Origin: Ascaris suum
Taxonomy: Eukaryota > Nematoda > Chromadorea > Rhabditida > Ascarididae
DNA length: 64,000 nt
NCBI GenBank assembly: GCA_013433145.1
Contig: CM024170.1
Location: forward strand, 3,367,459 to 3,431,458
Direction: 5' to 3'
The position numbers and the translations under genes are program-made. Every line of letters starts with the position of its first letter. Within the stretch, counting starts at the first letter, position 1. The notes below the pieces were generated by a model that worked only from the letters and a program-made list of their open reading frames with translations, searched no databases and was not told the DNA's origin. Of the stretch, positions 12,238 to 25,600 are shown piece after piece.

Positions 12238-15200
12238 CTATAATTAAATGTTATTTAATGCCATGTCTGAAAGAAACAGTGGTATTTAATGCCAAATCTG
12301 AAAGCATATCAACGATCTAGTTGCAAAATTTTACGCTGTATCTTTTATACTGATCGCAACTGCAACCACTTTGATACGATCCTGTTCAATATTTCCTTTC
12401 GATACAGGCCATCCTCCTTCAGTTTCCTTCATTAATTCAGTGTACAACTTCCTTCCTAGTAAAGAATAATTCTTGATCTCGACTTCCATGGAGAACGAGC
12501 ACAAAACGTGGCAGATGTTTCCGAAATACGCCATAATCACTCAATAACAAAACGCCCATAAATATTAGTTATCTTTTTCAAAAAGAAGTTGTCGCCGCAT
12601 TTGTACACTGAGATCAGAGATCATAGCACAGCTTTCCTCTATGCTTGAAGGATATCAAGCACAAAAGCAATATTACCACTACACCTTTACGCAAGATTCC
12701 CCTGTTGAAAAAAAAAAGAACTTTTTATTGACGAAACAAATCGCAAATTGCCAACAATACTACTGCAACATCGTACCGTGCTACCGTAGTGTATGCAAAT
12801 AAACCCCCCCCCCCTCCCCAATCAGTACGATCACTCCGATTCGATCCGACCGCACAGAGTGAAAACTGAACCGCAATGACCACCATATATAATCTTCGGT
12901 TGCCTGGAGCATCTTTGGCTCGCTACTTGAGCAAATTTGCATTATCGATGAAAAACTACCACAACGATCGATAGGGCAATAAATTACGTGATAACTATGT
13001 GATTCTATGACAAAATAATTCAACGGCCCTATATTAATGACGCACGTGCAATATGATGTGCAACAATCACGAATAGTATCACAGTAGATCCCGAGGACAC
13101 ATCACAAGGCATCACGACTCGTAAATTTGCATGACGGTCGCTGTGCTTCGAATATTGTGCATGATGATAGCTGGGATCGAATGAGAAATGCTGTAGTAGG
13201 ATGTGGGCAGCGCTCAGATGTGTGGAGTTACTGTCGTGTGCTGGCTCAGAAAGGGGGATCAAGCTCGTCTCGGATGATATCCAGAAAAAGCATGTCCACT
13301 TTCACCTGACCTTGAGGCTACTTTCTAGATTCTAATCACGTTACACGGTGTGTCCATTTAGTTGATCTCAATTCACCACCGTAAAAGACGTTGCCATGTC
13401 AAGGAACGGAAGTACCTGCGACGCACTGACCTTGCGCGTTGTAAGCGCACACTGGTCTGCTGGGTTTGAACTGATAAGTGACTACGACTGAGTTAACTTT
13501 CTACTGCATGATGTGGAAACAAATGCATTAAGCAATGAGGTCTCTCCTCCTCAAGAAGGGTGCATATCTCTTCTCCCTTGTAACTAAGTCCCTCCCCTTA
13601 CCAAGAAAAAAGCTGCGCTTCTTGTAAATAAGCTGCGGTCCTTCCCTTCTGTTTCGGAACAACAATTCTTGCAATCTTTAAAAAACGTCGACTGCTTCTC
13701 AGGACAGTGAGATAAGCCCCTTCACTATTCCCGTCCTCTTCTAAAGCAGCCTTGCAACCACACCTATGCCCATATCTCTCCACTACATGGATGCCACAAC
13801 AAAGCGCGAGGATATACGCAACACTCATAAAAAGAACGCCATAACTTATCAAGCTTTTGATTTTTTTTTTTTGCTTCCCAGTGCCCGTTTATCAAAGATC
13901 CATTGCATGTATTAATATACCTCAAGTGTGCACTTTAAGCACGCCTACCTCTTGTCTCCATCGCGTAACGCATGACTGTAACCACAATGAAGGATATCGG
14001 TTTCATTTCCAATCAAAACAATTTTCCCGTCCTCCATCGTTGTTACCTATAAAAATGCAATCCGAAGCCGTTAGTTTTCGATATCACTGCAAAGAAACAA
14101 CTGGGCGAAAGACCCAACGATAGAGATATGAGCATATAATACAACAGACCCGCAAGTTCTTATACAGGTAAATGACCCGTCTGGTAAAATCAACTCACGA
14201 ACTACTGAAGCTGAACGAATATGACGCACAATTAAGTGTTACTTCTCAAACGTTTTCCCGACTCAGGGTGAAAATTGCAATCGAAGTTTTTGTTCGGCAG
14301 TCGCTTAGGATGCAAGTATGCTAGCAAAGAGGGAATTTTTCGCTGTTCATTTCATTATAAGAAGCGATTGCAAGATATGCCGACTTCAAATTCATGTTTC
14401 TAAGCGAACGACTAATGGCATAAATCGTTTGCCAAAAACTTCCATACAGGAATGCAAACTTCAGCAGAAGTTGAAATCTTAAGAGCGGGTCAAACAGAAC
14501 AGATTTTGATGCCAGATATTAGATTAGATGCCAGGCGGGTTTGTTTTAGACCTATCACATTGCATCGATGCATTTCTTATGACCTGATATTTGAAACAAT
14601 CATAATGATGCAAAGCAGATGCATGCATAGACACGTCATTGCCATAGTGTGCTTATTGCCTATGCAAAAATTATAAAAGCACATATAAAGAAGGACGTTA
14701 GCTATCGGAGGCGATTTGTGCAGCTGGCCGTATCTCAGGAAAAGGTGATTATCAGACGTGTCGCCGTTGTTTACTTATTGGCCTAGATGGTTGGCTAAAC
14801 CGCTTAATAGCACATATCGCGCTAATCGCTCTGACGCGTCATCTCAAACTGTTATTCCCAGAGCCCTCGTAAAAAATCTTCCTTTCAAGTGCCGATGTAT
14901 ACTAATTTAATTAAGTTTGACAACCGATACACGCTTCCCAACGGACCACCCAGACATGGGAAAGACGATTCCATAGCCCGATCATAGGGCTATGTTATAG
15001 TTGGGCCTACAGATCGCCTCGTTTTCCTGGGCACACATATGATGACAACACAATTATGCAAAATCTTGCAAAGAAAAAAAACGCAAAACGGAGGATAATC
15101 GCGTAGAAACCACGCCAAAATCTATGACGGGAAGCCATTAACTTATAATAGATCAAATGATTCTACAAACCTCCCGCTGCATGGGCACATTATGCTCCTC

Positions 15201-18200
15201 GGTAGGAACCGTGCCCTTTCCTAGAATCCAGAGAACTTAGAATCCCGCAAGCCACGCCTCCACCCTCATAACCCAACTCCCTGATAACCCGACGCAAATG
15301 AACGTTCGCTGGCAGAGCGGAAATTTCGCAATTACAGTCACTTACTTGTTTTCGTTGTAAAATCCCGTGCACATTTAAAAGCCCACAAGCATGCGACCTT
15401 TCATTGGAAATGCATATGTGCATAAATAATAGCCACAGCCAGGGAACGGAAATTTGGGAAAGCACATCTGCATTTAAGGCGTTAGAAATAACTGTAAGAA
15501 GATTTCTTGATTATTTTCTGAAAGAAATAAACGAGAATGTGTGAAAATAAATGAATTAAATTTGTTGAAATGGCTCGTAGGCGGCTCTTTATTGGTATCT
15601 GATGCGACGGATGTTATTATTTGTGTGTCATCCGAGCATTGCCCTCTACGTTTTGAAAAGTTCCTGATGTCCTTTTGGATGGGATCTAAGAGAGCCCTGA
15701 TTTTTTTTTTAGTGAGTGAGGAGAGATTCGTGATAACTTGCCGAGTCGAATTCAGTTGTTGAAGCGTTTGTTTCAGAATGGTAACATTTCATTACGTAAA
15801 ACCTATGCTTCAATTTAGGTGGCAGTATTGCTCCTATTGTAAGACCTTGTAAGCTTAAGATCTATAAGGCTAAACAACAAAGAAACGCAAACCATTAGCA
15901 AAGCTATAAGAAGAGGCATTTATACATGAAAGCAGCAGTAATAAGTAGATCGAAACAACTCAGCCACAATTGAAAGCTAAAGAAGTGAATACGTCAACGA
16001 TATTGCGGTGGAGCGGATTCCAGAATCTATACAATTGGGAGCTGTACAAAATGTTATTTGTGTTGCAACATTTTTTGGCCAGTTACACCTCGTAGGTCGA
16101 CGACGGGGATCGGCAAACTCAAATATTTCGGGAGCGGATGTCGAAAACGCCGAACATAATTTTCTAACAAAGAATCGAATTAAAATTGAGCCTGCGATAT
16201 TCTAATATTTCTTCCAAGCCAGAGATTTCCAGTATGCTTATGTATTTTATTTCCTCTAGACCATCGGAAGCTTTATGCAAAGCAACGAGGATAAAGAGAT
16301 TCTGGAAGCTGTGTAACAGCATGCTATGAGAAACGAAACGAGGTAACTATACAGGAGTACAATGTTCAAAAGATCGGCTCGCGATAAGTGATTAATGCCT
16401 TCAATATTGCTAAATATACGTTTGCTGCAAAGAGTGACTTTATTGAGATAAATCACTTTTTTTCGTAGCGAAAACGAAATCCGATTTCACGATTTAATAC
16501 AGAATTACTTAAAATTTGTTTCTCTTTCTTTCTTTTTTTTTTTTTTCAGAGGACGCTATTGCAATGGATGAGAATTGAAGTTGATTTGCTTATTTCCGGT
16601 TCTTCAATTTTGGATCGAATTTTTAAGAATATGTTAAGCGATTATTTATTGCAATGATAGGCGATATAGGCAGTTTGTTGAAAGTCGTGGAATTTCTAAG
16701 GATAGCGCTTTCTACTCAATATTCTTTGCTATGAAAATGTTGAGAAAAAAAAAATGAATTTCTCAGTTGTGCTGATTTATTGTTCTACTAAGGAGCATTC
16801 CTTTGGGTTGGTTCGATGCTATTGAGACTTTTTCATTAAAAAAAAAAAAATTGAAATTATTTTCACATATTGTTTTCACATCTAAACATATAAACATCAT
16901 ACTAACTTATAGTTTATTAAAGTGCACATGAAAAAGTTTAATAAGCGTCTATTTTCCTTAATTTAACCGATTAAATTATGACTGCTTTCCTTTTAGGAGA
17001 CTCCATGATGACCTCGAGATGTTATTGTTATAAACCTTTATTTTCCTCTCCATACAAATGTTACAATTGCAATATTGATCTAATATTTTTACGCTATGTG
17101 GAGTATCCTAAAAGGAATACAATTTGATTGCAAATGTTATGCAATCGATATTGCAGAAATGTGCAAAAATAATGCAAACAAGTGGGCACACTAGCAATAC
17201 AGCTATCAATGATTAGATTGATATCACTGAAGCAATATTCAATCGCTCTTTCAGGTGGATAATAATGCGCTGAGATTTAACACGATTATGCAATCGAAGA
17301 TATTGGTGCAATGATGCGAATAAGCGACGTCAATAATAGTAGGTTGATTTCTTGTGTTGACGTTTTGGTTTCGGAAAATGCCGTTAGATGATCCTATTTA
17401 ATTCCGGTGATTGTCATTAGTTCAGATCAACATCATTCTTTGTCGAAGTTAAACTTGAATGTTCTGACGATGACATTGAACGTCACTGCAGCAAATAAAG
17501 TTACTACTATCACCACCCCTTATTAGCAACTCGATTTCATTTATGTTCGGATTAGACTTATAACTCCAATAACAAATACACATGCACGAGATCGTTCAGC
17601 ATCTGGAATTCATGCAAAATTTTATATTCGCTACGCCTGGAACTCGTCATAAAGTTGCCATTATCGCCACAATGTTCAATTGCCTTTGATTTCTGATGAA
17701 TCCTGATTTAAACATACCATGCTGTCACTAATGCCGAGGGTAAATGTACGTTTTTATATCACAATATGATGGTTTTTGCAATAAAAAAGTTTAAATGGTG
17801 GTATACCACCTCGTCCTCCACGATCAACCCACTGCCTACATGTGTGTTGCACATGGCACGAATTCTCCTTTTAGGATCGCCATCCGGGGTACAGATACAC
17901 TCTCTGTTGCAGACGCAACGAGTGCGGCGAAAAGCACGAAAAAAGTGCGAAAGAATTGACTTCCGTATATTTATTCAAAATCGAAAAAAGGAACAGCAAT
18001 ATGCTCGCCGAGGATCTTTGTTCGCGATAAGGAAATCGAATGTAAATCGAAGCCATAGACGATGACCGCTGTGAGAAAATATAGCATATTATTGTGACAG
18101 GAAATATTATTCAACTCATTTCGAATAGTTCATCGAAATATCTCGATGCCTTAGTCTCACTCTTAATCAAAGCCGACGTCTAAGTCGGGAGTCCTCGCCT

Positions 18201-18203
18201 TAC
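12238..18203. other. Stretch upstream of the NADAR exons, no secure exon
   Basis: About 6 kb of AT-rich DNA. The missing start of NADAR copy 1 must lie here or further upstream, but I could not find a phase-compatible exon with family motifs. It contains a poly-C tract near 12,804 and several T-runs. Open frames here are short and show no recognisable motif. Confidence 0.5.
12804..12818. repeat. Poly-C tract
   Basis: Eleven C, one T, then four C on the plus strand, in otherwise AT-rich DNA. Confidence 0.9.
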
Positions 18204-18282
18204 GCGCCCGCCTGCTCGGCGCTTTCCTTTCGTCTCGGCGCCCGTTTCTACGTTTTTCCGTGTTTTGCGTCAGACTTGCCAT
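18204..18282 (-). CDS. Possible first coding exon of the NADAR gene (tentative)
   Basis: In a short GC- and CpG-rich island an ATG opens 26 codons of strongly basic sequence (start MASLTQNTEKRRNGRRDER), then a good donor (GTAAGG). It lies 1.4 kb downstream of the Rab escort gene stop and 6 kb upstream of the first secure NADAR exon, on the same strand. No linking exons were found, so membership in that gene is inference. It could be a separate short gene or chance. Confidence 0.25.
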
Positions 18283-19434
18283 CGAAGAAAGCCCCTTTTT
18301 TCATCCCAACAAGAGACACCACTTCCCGCTCAGACGCAGTCGTACAAATGGCCTTGCCCAGTTTCTGCAAAGCTGATACGACGAAAGGCTATAGTTACAC
18401 GAATGATTTCGCTCTAATTTCGACGCGATGCATTCGGCAAAATGCCCGTTATCATTCCACCAATCTGCCGAAACTCGGTATCTGATGTGGAACTAATGAT
18501 ATGGATGTAATACATCCGCCTTATTTGTTGCAATGAGCGAATTTTTTTTCTGCAGCAAACACTACGGTGGCATTTCCCAAAATTTCTCGCATCTCTCTTG
18601 GTGGTACATGCAACTCACCTTATTCTTTTTCCACCCGTCTATGTACTTTTGCAATCGTATGCATGTGCATCATGGCCTCCTTTCATTGATCCCTATCGCT
18701 ATACCCTCCAAAAGTGTTGGAAAAAATACTTCCTCCAGTAAAGTCCTTTGCAAATAAACCACCTCCCAAAATCGCAGGAAATTTATAACCCCTCGGAATT
18801 TGGCTCGAAATAGTACGGCACGTATTACAACATAATGCAGTGCGCGACAATCTAAACATATGAACCAAATAAGTTTAGAAAATAATAAATAAATTCAAAA
18901 ATATTTCGATACTCTTAACAAATGCGCATCGCAGCGAATCGCGGAAAGATCTTCGAAGAGAAGCAAGTGAAAACCGAAGATGAGAAATGAGCATCAAACA
19001 AAATGGATCAATGAAAGTAGAAAGAATGTTGGATACTTAATAAAAGCAAAGGAAAGATATATACTTCGCATGAAACGATCAAAATGTGACCTATCATCCC
19101 GTTCCAGCAGATGCATCCCGTAAATTTCTACGGATTTGAGGAAGGTGCAGAAAAAGGACAGGAAATAAAATCAATTTAGCCCTCTTTTGACTCACTCCTC
19201 ATTTTTCATACATTGGAAAATGAAGCCGTCCATTGGATATAAGAGAAAAGAAAGTTTTCAGAATCCATCTACGACAGTTGTCCATTTGAAATCCCACTCT
19301 TTCTTTTGCTTCGGTATGTTGTCGCCTCGATCGACATAACAGCATTTCAAAGGCATTCTCGAGCTACTTTAGCTTATCATCTCGAAACCCTCAATTTCTC
19401 TGTGTTTTGCTGATGGCAACGGTTTTGCGCGACG

Positions 19435-19440
19435 TTTATT
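19435..19440 (-). terminator. Candidate polyadenylation signal for the Rab escort gene
   Basis: AATAAA on the minus strand, about 220 bases past the stop codon. It is a single hexamer in AT-rich DNA, so support is modest. Confidence 0.35.
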
Positions 19441-19658
19441 ACAATTTGACCGATGTTTCGGTACTTCTCCAGTATCATCGACTTACCACAGAAATCAAAA
19501 GATTTCAAAATCAATGGCGTCACTCCTGGTCCTTGAAGTTCTGCATTTCGGAAGAACGTCCCAAAGCGAAAATTAGCGGCAAGAATATCACTCCGGTCTA
19601 TCAGGACATATTTTCGATCCGTATTTCAGGATGTTCTTCGTGTACCTCGGTGTTTTGT

Positions 19659-22600
19659 TCACCGTTTTTCTGCTTGTTCCTGTTCTTCCAACTGCTGTTC
19701 TTCCTGATCGTCCTCTTTGCTCAACGATCTTGGCAGAAAATCACGATCTGACCATAGTTCTTCGAATAATGCACGCGTCTGAAATGAGCTCCTTTGCAGT
19801 GAAAAAGCGTTTTTCTCAACTCCTCCTTTCTGAAGAACCTTCTAAATAATAGTGTACGACAATTCTCCCCTGACACGTTTGTTGCTCCGTTTGACTGTCA
19901 TTCGTCGACTCCGTGTCAACATCTGTCCACCTCTTAACTCAATTTAGAAGCTCCCCACTCTAAAACCTTTCTTCTGGACCACTCCGGCTAAGACCCTCCT
20001 TCCCGATCCGTCCTCCACTTTACACTTCCATTCCCTGAGGATAGCTCATTATTATATCATCATCTGTCAGTGGCAGAATAATCTCCATTAAATAGGTCCA
20101 CAACAACAAGCAGTGTTAATGGTCACCGAATTTTCTTCTCAATGAAAGAAAAAATAACAGCATGGGTTTTCATCTTAGCATCGTCTAGCATTAAAGATGA
20201 TCGCCTCAGTAGATTCGGCAATGATTTCGAACGGACATTACTACTACGAACAGAAAAACAACTGCAGAAATAATAAAAACTAGCCTCACTCCCCCCCCCC
20301 CCCCCCCTTCATCTAAGTGAAAAAGCATCGATAACAACGCTGTCCTCTTAAGACCTCATCGACCTTTATGGATTATTTGAAGGTGTTTTCACTGTTATGA
20401 ATAAGATTAAACCTGCAGCGACTGAGTTATTAACTCCAACTTCAACTAATCGAAATGAAAGCAATTATTTGCCTAAATAACCTTAGCGATAGTTTCATCA
20501 TAATCGAGATTCGCATCCACTCCGCTCACAATACGTAAGTTTGATGGTATACTCTCTGGACTATATATCGGCTCGTTAATATCAAAGTAAAGCGACCAAA
20601 GCAACGGAGGTCGAGTGTCCTCTGCAACTATTCGATTCGCTCAGGCAATTAACAAAAAACTTCTAAAAGCTTAAAACTTCTGTACGAAAAAGCTCTATGA
20701 TTAAACAAATTTTTAGAAGTATTTCTAAACGAAGACCATATAAATCTTGAGAATAAATTATCAGTTTTATTTTACGGACGGAACTTGCTCTAGATGAAAA
20801 CCTGGAATATGATATCACCGAGCGATGCAAAAAATCTCCGATGAAGAGAAAGAGGAAGGCATGTCTCCAAGCAATCTTCGATGATCACATTTATGAAACC
20901 CACTGCTATATAACAAAACGAAGCATTGCAGCTTAAACAAATCAATCATCCGGAAAGCTCCACTGTTCAAGCCTTCCGGAGATGATTAGGTGGCCAATGC
21001 CAGAATTCCTCGTAATGGTATCGCATCCGCTATCACCATTATTACTAGGGAAAAACCTTAGCCATAGTTTACAGAAATTTAAGCAACTTTTGATTATGAG
21101 ATCAAGTTTAGAAAAAAATGTAATGCGAAGAGTACAAAGTTGACAACATTGATCGCACAATACCTAAAAACATGAACATTAGTTGCTGAAGTTTTGCATT
21201 GTTGAATATTGCTTTAACATAGAAAGGAACAAATTTTATAATTTCATCATTCTATAGTGACCCATGCACCTGCTATAACAGTTATCAAAAGTATAATTTC
21301 CTGGAAAGGTGATCGAATTTAGGTTCCGAACAGTTAATCCAACTAGTCCAACATTTCCCATGCCGAAACAACATCAAACCGATCGCACTACATAATGCAT
21401 CAACGGGTTAAGCTATTTCCTTTTCTCTATTGAACATTAATAAAATTAAAGAAAAGGTAAAAGAGGACTACCAGAATCTGCTGTCGTCAGTCCGTCCTTA
21501 AATAATCGTGAAACGATCGGCTTCAAAGTCTTACACGCATTCCCTTTGCCATGAGCGGTTAAATGGGACACAACTAAAATCGAATCCGCATGCATTGGAA
21601 ATCACCATCGTCGAATGGGTCTACCTTATGTACCTCCGCATTCGGATTTGATATCCTTATTCATAAAATTCCACAGTGGCGCAAAAATCTCTTTCGTAAG
21701 GAATTACTTAAAGAGAAAATATCGAACATATTTTTCGAATTCTTCGCTTAAATTTTACGCGGAATACCATTCTACTCTAAACTCTATAATGGAATTCCAT
21801 TTAGGATTATATGATATTCGATTTTATTTAGGTTTAAGAAAACACTATCGTCTTGCCCGGGTATCTATTCTGATACCATTTTTGCGAAAAAAAAAAGAAA
21901 TAAAATGCGTTTCCTCAAGCGAAGCGCATAAGTATATCTTTCAAATTGATCTGTTATCGCATCCTGTGGCTAATTTTGTGTAGTGCAGATGAAATGGCCA
22001 TGAAAAGAAACACTACAACATTTCAGTCGCAGTATTTTACCCAGAATTCTCTCATGCGGCATATTTATGCATGTTAAGTTATACCTCCTACGAATTCATC
22101 GACCAATCACATGCACATTTAGCTGCTGCTCAAGAGAGAAACCGTTCGTTTAGTTTCCGCACTAAAAAAGTTTGCATATTTAATTGTTCTGGGTGGTTTT
22201 CTGGTCCAGTTTGCGGACATTTTGGCTAATTTCAGGACGACAGACACAATTATCGTATGCAATTTTCATAGAATATTGCTCATTCACTGGTGTCATCCAC
22301 ATGCAGTGATCGCTCACAACACAATCCAATCCAGCCATTAACCAACTCAGCGATACGGCAAAAGTTGTAGAAGATATTCCTATTAAATGCACACTTTATG
22401 CTTCTATACCAATAAAATGATACAGCAACGACCACTATACCTCCACTTTTACACGTCACACATGATTACCTTGCGGCCCAAAAATTATGAGGATCAGCTA
22501 AGGATGTAAAGTTTTACAACATATGTATACCCCACATTATAAGGTACACAAACAGGAACACTAAAAAACAAAGACTATAAAACAAAACATACAATAACCC

Positions 22601-25600
22601 CGAGGCGCGGCACATGCTTCAAATCCAACCTCTAATAAACGTGCTGAAGCATCCATATCCAATCGCATTAAATTCAGTAGAGAAATCTGCAAAATTAGAA
22701 ACATATTCAAACAAACACAGAGTTGCATATTGACGAAAACTTCAAATTTTCAGGAAAATAAAGTTAATAAAGTTGACGTTACTTCATTATTTCCACCTCG
22801 CATCTATATCGTCCGACAGTAAAAAATTCTATGTATTTCTTCAACGAGAATAGATAAGGCAACAAGAATAAAAGAGAATAAAAATGTAAATCGAACATGT
22901 TCTTTTTGTGCGTCATTCAAAAGGGATCGATTTGAGAGCAGTATTGCTCTCTGTAAAACGTTTCGTCTTTTCTTTGTCGTTCGAATACCGCCTTGGAAGA
23001 TATGAAGAATCCATAACAACATGTTTGCATCTTATTCGTTGTCCTTTCGTTAGCACTGCCACCACCCTAAAAATATATCCCCTCTGATCCTAATAAATAA
23101 TACCTTTGAAGCAACTTTTTTTAGATGAAATCAATCATCAACGCACAGGTTAACCATATCAGCGATATCAAGAAATACTATTTAAAAGTGTGCAATATCT
23201 GTGTTTTACTTACTCTACAATATGTGCATTTTATATCTCTCCATATCATATTCAACAATCAATTAAACAGAAGTGCGCTCTATAAATACGACGAAAAGGT
23301 CACGAATAGGTAAAGAAAGATGAATGCCAAAAAGAAAAGCCCTCTGGTGAAATGTCAGCACCGTATCGGCAAAACAGTCATAAGAAGAGTTGTCGATTAT
23401 CCTCAAGTCAAGTAAAGATATTCGAAGAAACTTTCTACTAACATTCACAAAAGTAAACGAATATGTCCAATTATTACTTCTAGTTAAATACCTATTAATC
23501 GATTACTACTATGCGTTAACGACTGTTCAATTTACAACACTAGTTTCTTTAATATCTCACTATATGTCCTGGTGATATCAGGTGCTGGTCACCCTATAAC
23601 TCGTTCTTGCAGTTGCAGACCAACTGAGCCTAAGCCCAACCCGAATGCCCATCATATCAAAACGACTTAAGAATTCGAGTACCAATATGGCTCAGTTGCT
23701 TGCTAAAATATTGCTAAACACCTTCGAACAGTTCCCTCAGCAAGCACTTTCTCACTTCTGCCGCTTATATTGCAACATGAAATCATTCGAAATTATCGCT
23801 CACCTATTTTCTTTCAATATCAATGCATCAATAGGTTGTTTTAAACAGTATACACCACCATATACTGCACACAATCGACAAAAACATTGCGGCAATTCAC
23901 CACTTCCATATAACGTCCAAAGAAATGGCGAATCACCGAATCGACCCACTGATTCCATAAATCGATATACTGCTTTCAATCCCTGAGTGGAATAATTACA
24001 TAATATCGCGAATACTCTAAAACTTATTTCCAGCGGGAAATTTCGTGTCGCTCTCGTGCATTCTGCTCTTTCCACACAAGCAATGATTATCAAAGCCAAA
24101 AAACGAGGAAAACATTTGAATGGAAAACTTTCAGTTCAATTCTAAAATCTCGAAAATTTTTTCCAATTATTTTTCGAACATTTTCTAAGAAACAGCCATT
24201 TTTTCCAAATTTTTCCACTATTTTTAAAGAGTTCCCCAAATTTTATTCAGTATTTTAGGTCAGTTGAAATCCCAAAATAAATTCTCAGTCTCACCAACAT
24301 TACTTTCATAACTTTTAATTAAACTTAATTAAAACACAATTTTTAATCAGAATGCTCATATTCACTTCCTACAGTGAAGAACATGCCACCGTCACTCATC
24401 CCGAGATTGGATAAATCATTTATTATGAATTTGCTTACTTACTCCCATCGTTTAATGTTTTTAATAAACTATCTGTTCAAGTTACATACAACAATTTCAT
24501 AGCAAATATGAACTGTACTCCTTCATACTCTATTACTTGTACCCCCTTCAGTCCATAACAGTAACAAGCGACCCATAAATCACGACTCATAAGTTAGCAC
24601 CTTCAGTATTTCAAAGAATATCGAAGCAAAGCTCACTTCTTTCGCAGTTGCGTTCGGACAAAGTATTCCAATCGTATCGGCAACAAAACTTTTCAAATTG
24701 CCACTAATACCTCGCGATTCAATAAAATCATCGAAAGGTTTATCAGCAAAATCTGTAAATTAAACACGCCAATCCCAGTGTACTATTTATGAAACCAACC
24801 CACACAAAATCAATAGACGTACTATATATGACCATTAAATTATTTCTTCTCAGTTAAGATGCCTTTAGCGCTCAAATGCTTTAAGGATGTGGAGGGAAGT
24901 AAAGCTGTCGGAGGAGGAAGAAAGCATGCTGGCCCATTCCAATGACTTCCCAGCTGACTTTTTAAACAACCTTGCCTTCCTTCCTAATAAAACCTCCCAA
25001 CCACGTATCAGTTGTAGTACAAGCATAGTTTCCCATTTCGTGTTGCATGAATCTGGAATCTGCTTCCCGCCGATATTTTTAATGCACCCATTCCTTCAGC
25101 TTTTAAGCTGCGGCTGAGTGTTTTCGATCAAGAGACTACTGTTGCTTCTACGTTTTTTTGCTAACGTTGTGCTTCTTCTGGTTGTTTATGGTCACATATT
25201 TTTTTACGTTTTCCCACTTCAAAGCGATAAAATTAAAAAAAGGAAATCGTTTTTTCACAAATTTTTCAGTGCTGTATGCATCATAGATTAAGGCAATCGT
25301 TGAAAGACTACAACTGTACATAACACATGCAGTAACTCTCACTCCCTCTCCCCAACATGGAACCGCCATGAGAACACGCACACCTAGGAGAAAATGATAA
25401 TATGGGAGAAATAAGTAAAAATGACAAGAATGCTAAGGACCGTTGGAAGAGCAATCGATACTGCTTAAAACTGCAAAAAACTACCCTGAACATTCCCAAA
25501 TAAGTCATAACAAACGATTCTTGACAGTAGGGCAACGTTTTCGAGAAACAGAACGACGGGCAAATTGAACTCTTAAAAGAATAATTGGCAGAACTCGGGA

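Noticed and set aside
13240..13320. Short minus-strand segment after a CAG reading KVDMLFLDIIRDELDPPF then stop
   Set aside because: A terminal exon here would need its own gene; no linked exons found. Possibly chance.
15190..15465. 91-codon minus-strand frame
   Set aside because: No motif, no splice context; typical of chance frames in this composition.
22180..22392. Minus-strand open frame between Rab escort exons that seemed to continue the family sequence (VHLIGIS)
   Set aside because: The true continuation ([11 protein letters not shown]) is at 21,573-21,472 and joins in phase. The 22.2-kb frame does not fit the donor phase.
23593..23623. 31-bp mini-exon reading [10 protein letters not shown]
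   Set aside because: It needs a frameshift, and the exon at 23,066 joins to 23,804 in phase with the expected family sequence.
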